Source of the DNA: Bacillota bacterium
Lineage (GTDB): Bacteria; Bacillota; Ch66; Ch109
DNA length: 64,000 nt
Reading direction: 5' to 3'
Assembly (NCBI GenBank): GCA_013178275.1
Contig: JABLWZ010000008.1
Span: 169,634-233,633 of the forward strand
Position 1 is the first letter of the stretch, and each line of letters begins with the position of its first letter. The notes below the pieces were generated by a model that had not been told where the DNA came from, made no database searches, and saw nothing but the letters and a program-made list of their open reading frames with translations. Shown here in pieces: positions 7,504 to 15,085 of the stretch. Position numbers and translations under genes: made by a program.

Positions 7504-8379
7504 TCAGTGGAGGCTGAGGGTGGTGACGCGGTGGGTCTGGTTGAACAGTTCCTGGTCAGGGTCCAGGTACCTTTCGGACAGGGACCTCACGAAGCCGTCC
7601 GGTCCCACATACCCCGCGTCCCAGGTGGTATCCACCGAGACCCAGCGCCCGTCTATCATTACCTCGTTCCAGGCATGCTTCTCGGCGGCGCCGTTCGGGT
7701 TGACGCCCTCGCCGTAAACGATCCGGGTCGGCAGTCCTGAGGCGCGGGCCAGGGCGGCTACCGCGAAGCTGTAGTCGCGGCACATCCCCTTCCGGTTCTT
7801 TATCGTCTCGCTGGCCAGGGTCAGCTTGTTCTCACCGTTTTGATAGGCCACCACGTCGTATTCGATGTTGCCCGCCACCCAGTCGTGGATGGCGGTCAGC
7901 TTCTCCATTTGGCTGTACTCGGGCTTGGCGATGCTCTTGGCGAGGGCCGCCACCTCCGGGTTTTGACTGTCCACATACCCCGACGGGTCTGTATAACGGG
8001 TGTCCGTGGAGCTGTTTTGGACCTCGAAACGGATCGTCCCATCGAAGCTCTGCGAGTCCTTGCCCGCCCAGATGGTGTACTTCCCAGGGCCGAAACGGAG
8101 CGGCACCGAAAGGTTAAAGCGGCCCTGATCGACCTTGGCGGGGTAGGTCTCGATCTCTCCCGCCGGGCCCCGGATGCAGGACCAGACCTGTTCCAGGCTG
8201 GATTCGCCGTCCACGGTCAGCGAGCCGTGACAGTCGGTCCCGCTGGTGGAGGTGATGTTTATCTCCGGGGACTGGTAGCTGATCAGGTAAGCGGCGTCAG
8301 CCGGCCCGGTGGTGACCAATCCCGAAACGGCCACCAACAGGGTGATAATCAAAACCTTCGCCCATCTGGCTGTCTTCAC
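7504..8379 (-). CDS. secreted transglutaminase-like protein under c-di-GMP riboswitch control
   Basis: A 291-aa protein with a signal peptide (basic start, hydrophobic 9-25, cleavage near ADAA-Y at 30). Residues 35-125 look like a beta-sandwich region, and 140-285 is a transglutaminase-like domain. The probable catalytic triad is C200 in KGMCRDYS, H235 in EKHAWNEV and D250 in VSVDTTWD. Family members act as cysteine proteases or cross-linkers; here it is exported and likely works on the cell surface. It is preceded by two tandem c-di-GMP-I riboswitches with terminators and a clear promoter, so its level should follow c-di-GMP, the signal for motility-to-sessile change. Confidence 0.88.
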   Translation of the reverse strand: MKTARWAKVLIITLLVAVSGLVTTGPADAAYLISYQSPEINITSTSGTDCHGSLTVDGESSLEQVWSCIRGPAGEIETYPAKVDQGRFNLSVPLRFGPGKYTIWAGKDSQSFDGTIRFEVQNSSTDTRYTDPSGYVDSQNPEVAALAKSIAKPEYSQMEKLTAIHDWVAGNIEYDVVAYQNGENKLTLASETIKNRKGMCRDYSFAVAALARASGLPTRIVYGEGVNPNGAAEKHAWNEVMIDGRWVSVDTTWDAGYVGPDGFVRSLSERYLDPDQELFNQTHRVTTLSLH

Positions 8380-8410
8380 GGACCGTCACCTTCTCTCGTC
8401 AAGATTTAAA

Positions 8411-8440
8411 AAACCTGCTCGCCAGCAGACGAGTAGGTTT
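8411..8440 (-). terminator. expression-platform terminator of proximal riboswitch
   Basis: On the minus strand AAACCTACTCG / CGAGCAGGTTT with one mismatch, followed by a T-run, 12 nt after the proximal aptamer and 31 nt before the transglutaminase start. Confidence 0.8.
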
Positions 8441-8451
8441 AATAAAACCCT

Positions 8452-8540
8452 GATTCGGCAACTGGCTGACGTAGCGTAAAACGCCTTAGTCCCTGTAGCT
8501 TTGCGCCGCCACCTTTCGATGGCTTTGCCCTTTTCGGAGG
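8452..8540 (-). ncRNA. cyclic di-GMP-I riboswitch (GEMM-I), proximal
   Basis: The minus strand shows the conserved GEMM-I pattern: GGGCAAAGCCATCGAAAGG, then the GGCGGCGCAAAGCTACAGGG segment, ACTAAGGCG, and the closing GTCAGCCAGTTGCC. The GNRA tetraloop (CGAAAGG) and its receptor region, as well as the GCAAAGC core, are present. It is followed by its own terminator hairpin. Identification is by recalled consensus, not by a covariance search. Confidence 0.88.
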
Positions 8541-8566
8541 TATTGAATTTTTTGGCAAAACAAAAA

Positions 8567-8591
8567 CTGCACTCGCCAGATGCGGGTGCAG
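8567..8591 (-). terminator. expression-platform terminator of distal riboswitch
   Basis: Minus-strand stem CTGCACCCGC / GCGAGTGCAG followed by TTTTTG. It lies between the two aptamers, giving each aptamer a separate terminator. Confidence 0.8.
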
Positions 8592-8608
8592 CAATGCTCA
8601 TATCTTTC

Positions 8609-8691
8609 CCGGCAACTGGCTGACATAGCGGTAAACGCCTTAGTCCCTGTAGCTTTGCGCCGCCACCTTTCGATGACTTTGCCTTTTTCGG
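8609..8691 (-). ncRNA. cyclic di-GMP-I riboswitch (GEMM-I), distal
   Basis: A second copy of the aptamer with the same core (GGCAAAGTCATCGAAAGGTGG, GCGCAAAGCTACAGGG, ACTAAGGCG, GTCAGCCAGTTGCC). It differs from the proximal copy at only a few positions, which points to duplication. It begins a few nucleotides after the predicted transcription start. Confidence 0.88.
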
Positions 8692-8706
8692 TTTTTTCTC
8701 AAATAT

Positions 8707-8736
8707 ATCTTAAGCAAAACTTTCCTTATTTGTCAA
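8707..8736 (-). promoter_or_regulatory. sigma-A promoter of riboswitch leader
   Basis: On the minus strand TTGACA (8736-8731), an 18-bp spacer and TAAGAT (8712-8707). The predicted start, near 8699, lies just before the distal aptamer, inside the gap after sleB. Confidence 0.75.
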
Positions 8737-8780
8737 TGATCCGAGTAACTTTTTGTCGATTTTTTTAAGGTATGGTCTTT

Positions 8781-9452
8781 TTAGTGTCCGAAAAGGTGGT
8801 TCCCTATCCGTACCGACATCTTCCTCGACCACATGAAGGCGTTGCTGGTCTTGGCCGGGTTGAAGAAAAAGATGCTGTTGTAGGTGGGGTCCCATCCCTT
8901 CAGGGCATCGACGGCCGCCCGCCGGGCTTCGGCGGTGGGCGTCTTGTTGATCTGCCCGTTCTGCACCGATTCGAAGGCCCCCGGCTGGTAGATCACCCCG
9001 GCGATGGACTTGGGGAACTTCGGGTTCTGGACCCGGTTCAGGATGACCGCTCCCACCGCCACCTTTCCGACGTATGGTTCGGCCTCGGCCTCACCCATGA
9101 TCAGACGCGCGAGCAGCTCCGAACTGCCGCCCGAGGGTGCCCCACCGTATCCTGGCCCGCCGGACAGCCCCATGGCCGCCCGGGTCGCGGTCCCGATCAT
9201 CCCGTCCGCCTCCAGGCCGTTTCTCCTCTGAAAGGACTTAACCGCCTGCGAGGTTTCCGTACCGTATATACCGTCAATACTTCCACCATAGTAGCCCCAT
9301 TGTTTCAACTTCCACTGGCAGGTGCTGACGTCAGACCCCTGGCTCCCCCAGGCCAGTAACGCCGCCATGGCCGGAGTGAAGGTCGCCAGTGAGAAAACCA
9401 CGATTAAAAGCAGAGTCAGTCCAGTTTTGGAGATCCGGTTCTTTAAAAACAT
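8781..9452 (-). CDS. sleB: spore cortex-lytic enzyme SleB-type (peptidoglycan hydrolase)
   Basis: A 223-aa protein with a signal peptide (FSLATFTPAMA-A near 30), a PG_binding_1 domain at about 38-94 (GSDVSTCQWKLKQWGYYGG, DGIYGTETSQAVKSFQ) and a C-terminal hydrolase_2 domain (112-222) with the glutamate-rich MGEAEAEPYVGK. SleB is a lytic transglycosylase that opens the spore cortex during germination. The ATG at 9452 follows AAGGGGGT; an upstream ATG at 9485 lacks a site. No ypeB follows, unlike the Bacillus sleB-ypeB pair, so it could also be a CwlJ/SleB-like paralogue. Confidence 0.85.
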   Translation of the reverse strand: MFLKNRISKTGLTLLLIVVFSLATFTPAMAALLAWGSQGSDVSTCQWKLKQWGYYGGSIDGIYGTETSQAVKSFQRRNGLEADGMIGTATRAAMGLSGGPGYGGAPSGGSSELLARLIMGEAEAEPYVGKVAVGAVILNRVQNPKFPKSIAGVIYQPGAFESVQNGQINKTPTAEARRAAVDALKGWDPTYNSIFFFNPAKTSNAFMWSRKMSVRIGNHLFGH

Positions 9453-9572
9453 GGTTACCCCCTTGTTAAAAAAAATGATGGACAAAATCGGTTTTGTTCA
9501 TCGGAGGTATTCTATGTCAGCCCACCCCGGCTGTCAACCTATCACTTTTTGGAAAGTTGTCTCTCGCATAGA

Positions 9573-9602
9573 AAAACCGCTGACCCTTCGGAAAGCGGTT
9601 TT
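9573..9602 (-). terminator. terminator of the PurF-like gene
   Basis: 9-bp stem AAAACCGCT / AGCGGTTTT with 12-nt loop, 27 bp beyond the stop of the minus-strand PurF-like gene. Confidence 0.75.
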
Positions 9603-9628
9603 GATCGGTTTGGGCGGCAGCCGGTTCC

Positions 9629-11044
9629 CTATTCCTTCCCGTTCCAGCAGTAGGTGCAGATCTTGTCCGCGTCTATGCCTATCGCGTCGAGCATGTCGTG
9701 GATGTTCTGGTACTTCAGGGTCGAAAAGTTCAGCCGCTTGCTGATGCACTCCAGCATGCAGCTGTACCTGTCGGTCGCCGGGTCGCAGTAGGCTTGAAGG
9801 TTCTCGGCCTCGGGCTCTTTTCCCTCCAGCTCGATGATGGCCTGCCGGGCGGCTAGGTCCAGCTCCGACCGGGAGGTCGAGAAGTTCAGGTACTTGCAGC
9901 CGAACACGATGGGGGGGCAGGCCGACCGGATGTGGACCTCGCGCGCGTCGCAGCTGTACAGCAGGTCCACGGTTTCCCTCAACTGGGTACCGCGAACGAT
10001 CGAGTCGTCGCAGAACAGCAGGCGTTTGCCCGAGACCAGCTCCGGGATCGGCATCAGCTTCATCCGGGCGACCAGGTTCCTTATGTCCTGGTCCTGCGGC
10101 ATAAAGCTCCTCGACCAGGTCGGGGTGTATTTTACAAAGGGACGTCCATAGGGCACCATGGACTGGTTCGAGTAGCCGATGGCATGTCCGAGTCCCGAGT
10201 CAGGGACCCCCGCGACCATGTCTATCTCCACGTCGTCGTTGCGGGCAATCGCCGCGCCGTTGCGGTAGCGCATCACCTCGACGTTCATTCCCTCGTAGGT
10301 CGAGGACGGGTAACCGTAATAGACCCACAGGAAGGCGCAGATCCTCATCTTGTCCCGAGGCGGCGAGACCTGCTGCACGCCGTCGGGGGTCAGGAGGACG
10401 ATCTCCCCCGGGCCCAGCTCGTAGTCGAAGGCGTACCCGAGGTTCACGAAGGTGCAAGACTCGAAGGAGACGCAGAAGGCGCCCTCTTTCCTGCCCACTA
10501 TCAGCGGGGTCCGGCCCAGCTTGTCCCGCGAGGCGTAGATCCCTTCGGGGGTCAGGAGCATGATCGAACAGGACCCCTGGATCAGCTCCTGCACCTTTAA
10601 CAGGCCCTCCCTGAATGTGGCCTCGTGGTCTATGATCACTGACACCAGCTCGGTGGTGTTGATAGCGCCCCGGTTGGTCTCCAGGAAGTGGATGTTTCTC
10701 TGCTTGTTGAAGGCGTTTTCGGTTATCTCGTCCAGGTTGTTGATCTTCCCCACGGTGCTTATCGCGTAGTGACCCAGGTGGGAGCGGACCGTCAGGGGCT
10801 GGGGGTCGGTGTCGCTGATGCAGCCGATACCCATGCTGCCCTTGAACCTCATCAGCTGGGACTCGAACTTGGCCCGAAACTGGGTGTTTTCGATATTGTG
10901 GATCGAACGGTTGAAGCTGCCTCCACCCCAGATCGCCATCCCTCCCCGGCTGGTTCCCAGGTGCGAATGGTAATCCGTGCCGAAGTACACATCCATTACA
11001 CAGTCTTCTTTAGAGGCTACCCCGAAAAATCCGCCCAAAGCCAT
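9629..11044 (-). CDS. amidophosphoribosyltransferase (PurF) paralogue lacking the catalytic cysteine
   Basis: A 471-aa protein with PurF architecture: glutaminase-like N-terminal domain and phosphoribosyltransferase domain with the PRPP loop LLFCDDSIVRGTQLR (343-355) and VAGVPDSGLGHAIGY. Cysteines 236, 383, 463 and 466 fall where Bacillus PurF binds its 4Fe-4S cluster (C236, C382, C437, C440). The N-terminus reads MALGGFFGV where active enzymes have CGVFG or CGIVG, so the glutamine-hydrolysing nucleophile is replaced by Gly; the AHNGN motif is also altered (STVGKINN). It stands alone, away from pur genes. It may use free ammonia or have another role. Confidence 0.85.
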   Translation of the reverse strand: MALGGFFGVASKEDCVMDVYFGTDYHSHLGTSRGGMAIWGGGSFNRSIHNIENTQFRAKFESQLMRFKGSMGIGCISDTDPQPLTVRSHLGHYAISTVGKINNLDEITENAFNKQRNIHFLETNRGAINTTELVSVIIDHEATFREGLLKVQELIQGSCSIMLLTPEGIYASRDKLGRTPLIVGRKEGAFCVSFESCTFVNLGYAFDYELGPGEIVLLTPDGVQQVSPPRDKMRICAFLWVYYGYPSSTYEGMNVEVMRYRNGAAIARNDDVEIDMVAGVPDSGLGHAIGYSNQSMVPYGRPFVKYTPTWSRSFMPQDQDIRNLVARMKLMPIPELVSGKRLLFCDDSIVRGTQLRETVDLLYSCDAREVHIRSACPPIVFGCKYLNFSTSRSELDLAARQAIIELEGKEPEAENLQAYCDPATDRYSCMLECISKRLNFSTLKYQNIHDMLDAIGIDADKICTYCWNGKE

Positions 11045-12067
11045 ACACTCCCTTAAACTCTTTTTGCCGCATCGATCAGCGCGGTAGACGAAGCCAAAGT
11101 ATACATTATAATCCAGCAGCGATATTCTCTATCATATACGGAAAGGGGGCCGGGTACAACCCTGTAACTTGCTGGGGGGGTAAAATAGCCAGGCCGGCAG
11201 TCCTCGATAATACTGATTTTATTAAATCATTTGTATTTAATATATTTTTAATATTTAAATGCATTTCTTGCCCATTTGATGAGGGTCCGGGCATACCTCG
11301 GGAAACCTAGAGACCTTTGGAGATAGTATAAAAAGAGGAGTGCGACACGCCCTGTTTCTCATAATTTTGCACCTTGATTTTGTTATAATATTTTATAGCA
11401 GCCCGCGTTTTATAATATTTTTACATTTTTTTCACAAATAAACCATGCCCTTTTTAAAAAGCCAAAGTGTAGACAAATGCCCTTCTAAAATATTGACACA
11501 TGTGCACCAGCATTCAATCAGCCCCAAATAGTGGACATACTCTGTGGGGCATGAGCCCCTTATGGCGCGGAGCGTCTTTCTGCCCTGTGAAGGTCGACCG
11601 GCAGAATGGGGCGAGCGACAGGAGGTCGCGAGAAAGCAAAGTGCAAGGATGCACGTTTTGCTTTTTCCCAACCCCTTTGTGCATGTCAGCCTGAACAGTT
11701 GGCAGAACAGCGACGGGAATACCGGGCGACAGGACACCACAGAGTATGGCCCGGCCCTGATGAGATTGAATGCGGCCTTTGGGTGTGGTGTAGTTTTTTA
11801 TCGACAGGCTGGCCCTTTTTAAAGGGCGTCCGTTAATACAATAACTGTGGTTAGGGATTGACGCTGTCCAATTTGTTAAGAGGCAAGCCTTGAGGCAAGC
11901 CCATCGAGTCAAGCCCTGAGGCAAGCTCTGAATAGAATCCACCCTTTACGGGGTGGGTTCTATTTCGTCTTGGTCTCCCCCGCTCCAGCACCCCTTTAAC
12001 TACGCTCTTATTTTGTAAAACATTCATCTAGCTCAGAACAAAAACCGTCACTTGTCCAGCTAACTTT
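11045..12067. other. long intergenic region
   Basis: About 1 kb without a supported gene. It holds AT-rich sequence (11200-11430), a structured dispersed repeat (11506-11740), three close copies of GAGGCAAGC at about 11880-11930, and a hairpin TAGAATCCACCC / GGGGTGGGTTCTA at about 11934-11961 followed by TTTCG that acts like a terminator. Short reading frames here have no ribosome sites and low-complexity products. Confidence 0.55.
11506..11740 (-). repeat. dispersed structured repeat, copy A
   Basis: Read on the minus strand, this copy shares collinear blocks with 32822-33365: GTGTCCTGTCGC, CTGCCAACTG-TCA, GTGCATCC-TGCACT, CTCGCGACCTCCTGTCGCTC and CTATTTGGGGC-GATTGAATGC. It contains a hairpin (11633-11664) with inner TGCATCCTTGCA and a second hairpin GCGAC-AGGAG-GTCGC (11615-11629). 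No transposase is attached. It could be a non-autonomous element or a structured RNA. Confidence 0.7.
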
Positions 12068-12119
12068 TTACGTAATTTAAGTATTTTTGCTGGACATTAC
12101 GTAATTTACGCAATATAAT
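12068..12119 (+). promoter_or_regulatory. hicAB promoter and putative operator
   Basis: TGGACA (12091-12096), 17-bp spacer, TATAAT (12114-12119). The palindrome TTACGTAA occurs at 12068-12075 and again inside the spacer at 12097-12104, 29 bp apart, each followed by TTTA. Placement suggests autoregulation by the HicB antitoxin, as is usual for hicAB. Confidence 0.65.
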
Positions 12120-12144
12120 ATAAACAAGAAAGGAGGTTACATTG

Positions 12145-12321
12145 ATGAAGCGACGGGACTTGGTAAGGCAACTCGAAGCCAACGGCTTCCGCAAGGTAAG
12201 GGATGACGGAAGACATAGCATCTATAAAGCCCCTGACAAGAGAATCGTACAAGTCCCGAGGCACACCGAAATCAACGAAAACACAGCCAAGAAAATCCTA
12301 AAGGACGCGGGGTTAAAATAG
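12145..12321 (+). CDS. hicA: HicA-family mRNA interferase toxin
   Basis: A short gene of 58 codons starting at the ATG after AAAGGAGG. The protein begins MKRRDLVRQLEANGFRKVR and carries DDGRHSIYKAPDKRIVQVPRH with the catalytic histidine in GRHSIY, then EINENTAKKILKDAGL, matching HicA length and fold (dsRNA-binding-like ribonuclease). The hicB gene follows 72 bp later in the same direction, the usual toxin-first order. Confidence 0.92.
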   Translation: MKRRDLVRQLEANGFRKVRDDGRHSIYKAPDKRIVQVPRHTEINENTAKKILKDAGLK

Positions 12322-12393
12322 ACCCCCCAACGCCCTTGGGTTTAAATAAAAATATAACATAAAATAATAAAAAACTAGAAAGGAGATACTGCC

Positions 12394-12771
12394 ATGGAAT
12401 ATATTTATTCTGCCGTATTTGATCACAATCAAGACGACGGCAGTTATACGATTACCTTCCCCGATTTACCCGGTTGCATCAGCGAAGGCAAATCTCTAAC
12501 CAACGCTTTCGATATGGCTCAAGATGCTTTAACCCAGTGGATCGAGTATCTGCTGGATGAAAAGCAAACTCTTCCACCTCCCAGCGATATTAAAACAATT
12601 GCGGTTAAATCGAATCAGTTTGTAAATCTTGTTCGCGCTACCATACGTGATAACCGCGCAGTGCGACGTACCGTTAGCATTCCTAGCTGGTTAGACGTAA
12701 AGGCTGCTGATGCCGGTATCAGTTTGTCCAAGGTTCTCCAGGAGGCTTTGCGGGAAAAGTTAAGATTGTAA
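12394..12771 (+). CDS. hicB: HicB-family antitoxin
   Basis: A 125-aa protein with the partial RNase H-like HicB domain at the N-terminus (YSAVFDHNQDDGSYTITFPDLPGCISEGKSLTNAFDMAQDAL) and a ribbon-helix-helix type DNA-binding C-terminus (RRTVSIPSWLDVKAADAGISLSKVLQEALREKL). It neutralises HicA and probably represses the operon through the repeated palindromes at the promoter. A good terminator follows at 12778. Confidence 0.92.
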   Translation: MEYIYSAVFDHNQDDGSYTITFPDLPGCISEGKSLTNAFDMAQDALTQWIEYLLDEKQTLPPPSDIKTIAVKSNQFVNLVRATIRDNRAVRRTVSIPSWLDVKAADAGISLSKVLQEALREKLRL

Positions 12772-12777
12772 CGATTA

Positions 12778-12802
12778 AGAGCCGGGTTAATCGCCCGGCT
12801 CT
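12778..12802 (+). terminator. terminator of hicAB
   Basis: 9-bp stem AGAGCCGGG / CCCGGCTCT with loop TTAATCG, followed by CTCCTTTTTTC. The next 285 bp up to the tRNA terminator show nothing further. Confidence 0.85.
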
Positions 12803-13087
12803 CTCCTTTTTTCTATTTCAAATCAATTATTGCTTCGATTTACTTTATTAATCTTTTCCTCCATATTCCCCAAATAATGGATTCAAAGGTTAATATCAAG
12901 TCAAATGGTATTTATACATTTTTATTGCACCCCTTTTAAGGAGTACTCTTCAGTGGAATGGACTGATGTTTTTAGTCAGTGAGATTTGAGTGGCCTTCGT
13001 GTTTATAAAAAAGTTCTCTATCGATTTTATACGAGTGATCTAAAGGTGTTCCATTCGGACTCTATTTAACAACTATAAAAAACAAAA

Positions 13088-13111
13088 CCCCAGAACCTTC
13101 TCGTTCTGGGG
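13088..13111 (-). terminator. terminator of tRNA-Lys
   Basis: Stem CCCCAGAAC / GTTCTGGGG, followed on the minus strand by TTTTGTTTTTT, just after the tRNA 3' end. Confidence 0.8.
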
Positions 13112-13118
13112 AAATAAC

Positions 13119-13194
13119 TGGTGCGCCATCACGGATTCGAACCGCGGACCCTCCGATTAAGAGTCGGATGCTCTACCAGCTAAGCTAATGGCGC
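13119..13194 (-). tRNA. tRNA-Lys (CTT)
   Basis: 76-nt cloverleaf with encoded CCA, acceptor GCGCCAT/ATGGCGC, anticodon loop CTCTTAA and T loop TTCGAAT. Confidence 0.95.
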
Positions 13195-13308
13195 ATGCAA
13201 ATCGTTTGCATTTTTGAAGACATGTACTATTATAATCCCGGACTCGAATATGTCAAGCGGTTTTCTCTCGACAATGGTGAAAAAGACGGTCCCTGCCCAC
13301 CCCGGGGG

Positions 13309-13605
13309 CTAGACGTTCTCCTCCCGGGATTTGTCGCCGTCCTTGCCGTTCAGGTTGATGTTCATCCCGAAGCATATCTCGTCGGTCAGGATGCGGGTCA
13401 GGTACTGGTGACCCTCGTCGGTGGTGCCGCAGATCCTGACCTGCTCGATCCGGGATCCCGTCTCGAACAGCTCCCGCAGCTCCCGGATCAGGGACCTCAG
13501 GTTGTTGAACTTGGTGAGCCCCCCGATGTTGCGGTTGGTGGTGTAGTTTATGATGCCTTCCGCCTGGCTGATTATCTGGTAGTTTCCGGCTGTCCTGGCA
13601 GTCAT
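13309..13605 (-). CDS. hypothetical protein, 98 aa
   Basis: I do not recognise this protein. It is soluble, with no signal or membrane helix. A helical core (LTKFNNLRSLIRELRELFETG) is followed by a mixed C-terminal part (VRICGTTDEGHQYLTRILTDEICFGMNI). The ribosome site GGAGGGGG lies before the ATG. It sits alone between the tRNA-Lys gene and a membrane protein gene on the same strand. Confidence 0.65.
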   Translation of the reverse strand: MTARTAGNYQIISQAEGIINYTTNRNIGGLTKFNNLRSLIRELRELFETGSRIEQVRICGTTDEGHQYLTRILTDEICFGMNINLNGKDGDKSREENV

Positions 13606-13686
13606 CTAGAACCCCCCTCCACATCAACTCATCTCTCTGTCTTCATACTAATTACCCGCCCCGTCCCCTGTCAATTCACTTTTTTG

Positions 13687-14112
13687 TCATATCTTGGGGG
13701 GCCTTTTTAATATGAGAACCCGCTCCAGCAGGTCGTGGAACTTTTCGAAAAGGAGCCCCACGACAAACCAGGCCGGGACGTAGTCCAGCCTGATAAAACC
13801 GTTTACATGGCTGTCGGTGTGGGGAGAGTAGTTCCAGGGGCAGAAACCGATGGTCGACTGGAGCACCCATCCCGCGGCGTACTCCAGCATGATGATGAAT
13901 GAGGCCCAGATGGCCCCCCTCACCCACCAGGGAGCGGGACGGATCGCTTCGTGTACCGGCTCCATCAGCACGGCCAGGCCGTAGATGGGAAACATCCAGA
14001 GGTAGGTGAAGCCGGTCAGCGCCCAGCGTCCCTGGATTATCGAGCCCGAGCCGGTCCAGAGTATCTCCATCAGCATGCCGGCGGCCCCGTAGATTAAAAA
14101 CCTGGTTTTCAT
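13687..14112 (-). CDS. putative ABC transporter type IV membrane protein (CmpB-like)
   Basis: A 141-aa membrane protein with 4 hydrophobic segments. Signature pieces LWMFPIYGLAVLMEPVHEAIR, EYAAGWVL, GFCPWNYS and LDYVPAWFVVGLLFEKFHDLL match the family annotated as putative ABC-transporter type IV (PF06541). No ATPase partner is adjacent, and the true activity of the family is unclear. The ATG at 14112 lacks a strong ribosome site. Confidence 0.75.
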   Translation of the reverse strand: MKTRFLIYGAAGMLMEILWTGSGSIIQGRWALTGFTYLWMFPIYGLAVLMEPVHEAIRPAPWWVRGAIWASFIIMLEYAAGWVLQSTIGFCPWNYSPHTDSHVNGFIRLDYVPAWFVVGLLFEKFHDLLERVLILKRPPKI

Positions 14113-14265
14113 ACTGCTAGTTTTCGACCCGAACCGGCCGGTCTATGCTGACACTATCTGGGTGAGCGGTAACGTCGACCACAGGGGAAATAATCGAACC
14201 AATCATAATTGGAGCGACATAAAACTTGATAGGTAAATTAGGAGATCTGCATTTGGAACATGATT

Positions 14266-15072
14266 TTAGGATTTTATTATGTTCTGGTACCATTCGGGCC
14301 TGCGGTCGTTAAACAGCTGGTTGTGGACGTTGATGCTCTTGTCGATGGCCCTGGCGGGGTCGACCTCTATGACCGCGCTGGCCTCGTCCTGATCTCCCAG
14401 CCGAAACCGCAGCACCCCTCCGACGTCGACCACCTGGCTCTGCCCGGTAAAACCCAGGTCTTCCTCGTCCCGGACCTCCCGCCCGACCCGGTTGGCGGTG
14501 ACGCAGATGATGTTGTTTTCGAGGGAACGGGTGATCATGGCCTGCTGGCACCAGGGCAGCACCAGGTTGGCGGGCTGGCATACGACCTGGGCCCCGCTGA
14601 GCGCGAGCACCCTAGCCGCCTCGGGGAAGAACCAGTCGAAGCAGATCATGACCCCCACCTTGGCCCCCTTGATCTCGAACACCTGGTAGCCCAGGTCCCC
14701 GGGAGCGAACCACTTCTTTTCCTTATAGAACAGGTGGATCTTGCGGTATTTGCCCAGGTAGCCCGAGGGGCCCAGGACCACCGCGGAGTTGAAGTACTTG
14801 TCCTGCTGCGGGTCGTACTCGGCCATCCCGGCCACTATCCCCATGCCCTTTTTTCTGGCTATCGCTTCCAGGGCACGGGTGGTGCGCCCGCCGGGAATCT
14901 CTTCCGCCAGTCTCTTCAGTTCTTCCCGGGACTCGAACAGGTACCCGGTGGAGAACAGCTCCGGCAGCACCATCAGGTCGGCCTCCAGCTGGGATAAGGC
15001 GGCCTCCGCCTTGTTCAGGTTGCTCTCGATGTCGCCGAACTCGGGGGCGAACTGGTAAATCCCTACCCTCAA
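14266..15072 (-). CDS. carbon-nitrogen hydrolase (nitrilase superfamily)
   Basis: A 268-aa protein with the Glu-Lys-Cys triad in the usual order: E in LMVLPELFSTGY (about 38), K in KYRKIHLFYKE (about 110) and C in GVMICFDWFFPEAARVLA (about 144). Such enzymes hydrolyse amides or nitriles. The TTG at 15072 was chosen because AGGAGGAGG lies just upstream. It starts 13 bp after the stop of the upstream TGS GTPase gene, so the two form an operon. The substrate cannot be deduced. Confidence 0.88.
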   Translation of the reverse strand: MRVGIYQFAPEFGDIESNLNKAEAALSQLEADLMVLPELFSTGYLFESREELKRLAEEIPGGRTTRALEAIARKKGMGIVAGMAEYDPQQDKYFNSAVVLGPSGYLGKYRKIHLFYKEKKWFAPGDLGYQVFEIKGAKVGVMICFDWFFPEAARVLALSGAQVVCQPANLVLPWCQQAMITRSLENNIICVTANRVGREVRDEEDLGFTGQSQVVDVGGVLRFRLGDQDEASAVIEVDPARAIDKSINVHNQLFNDRRPEWYQNIIKS

Positions 15073-15085
15073 TCTTTTCCTCCTC

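Noticed and set aside
11106..11294. 62-codon minus-strand frame in AT-rich DNA upstream of the PurF-like gene
   Set aside because: No ribosome site, no family resemblance and an AT-rich intergenic setting.
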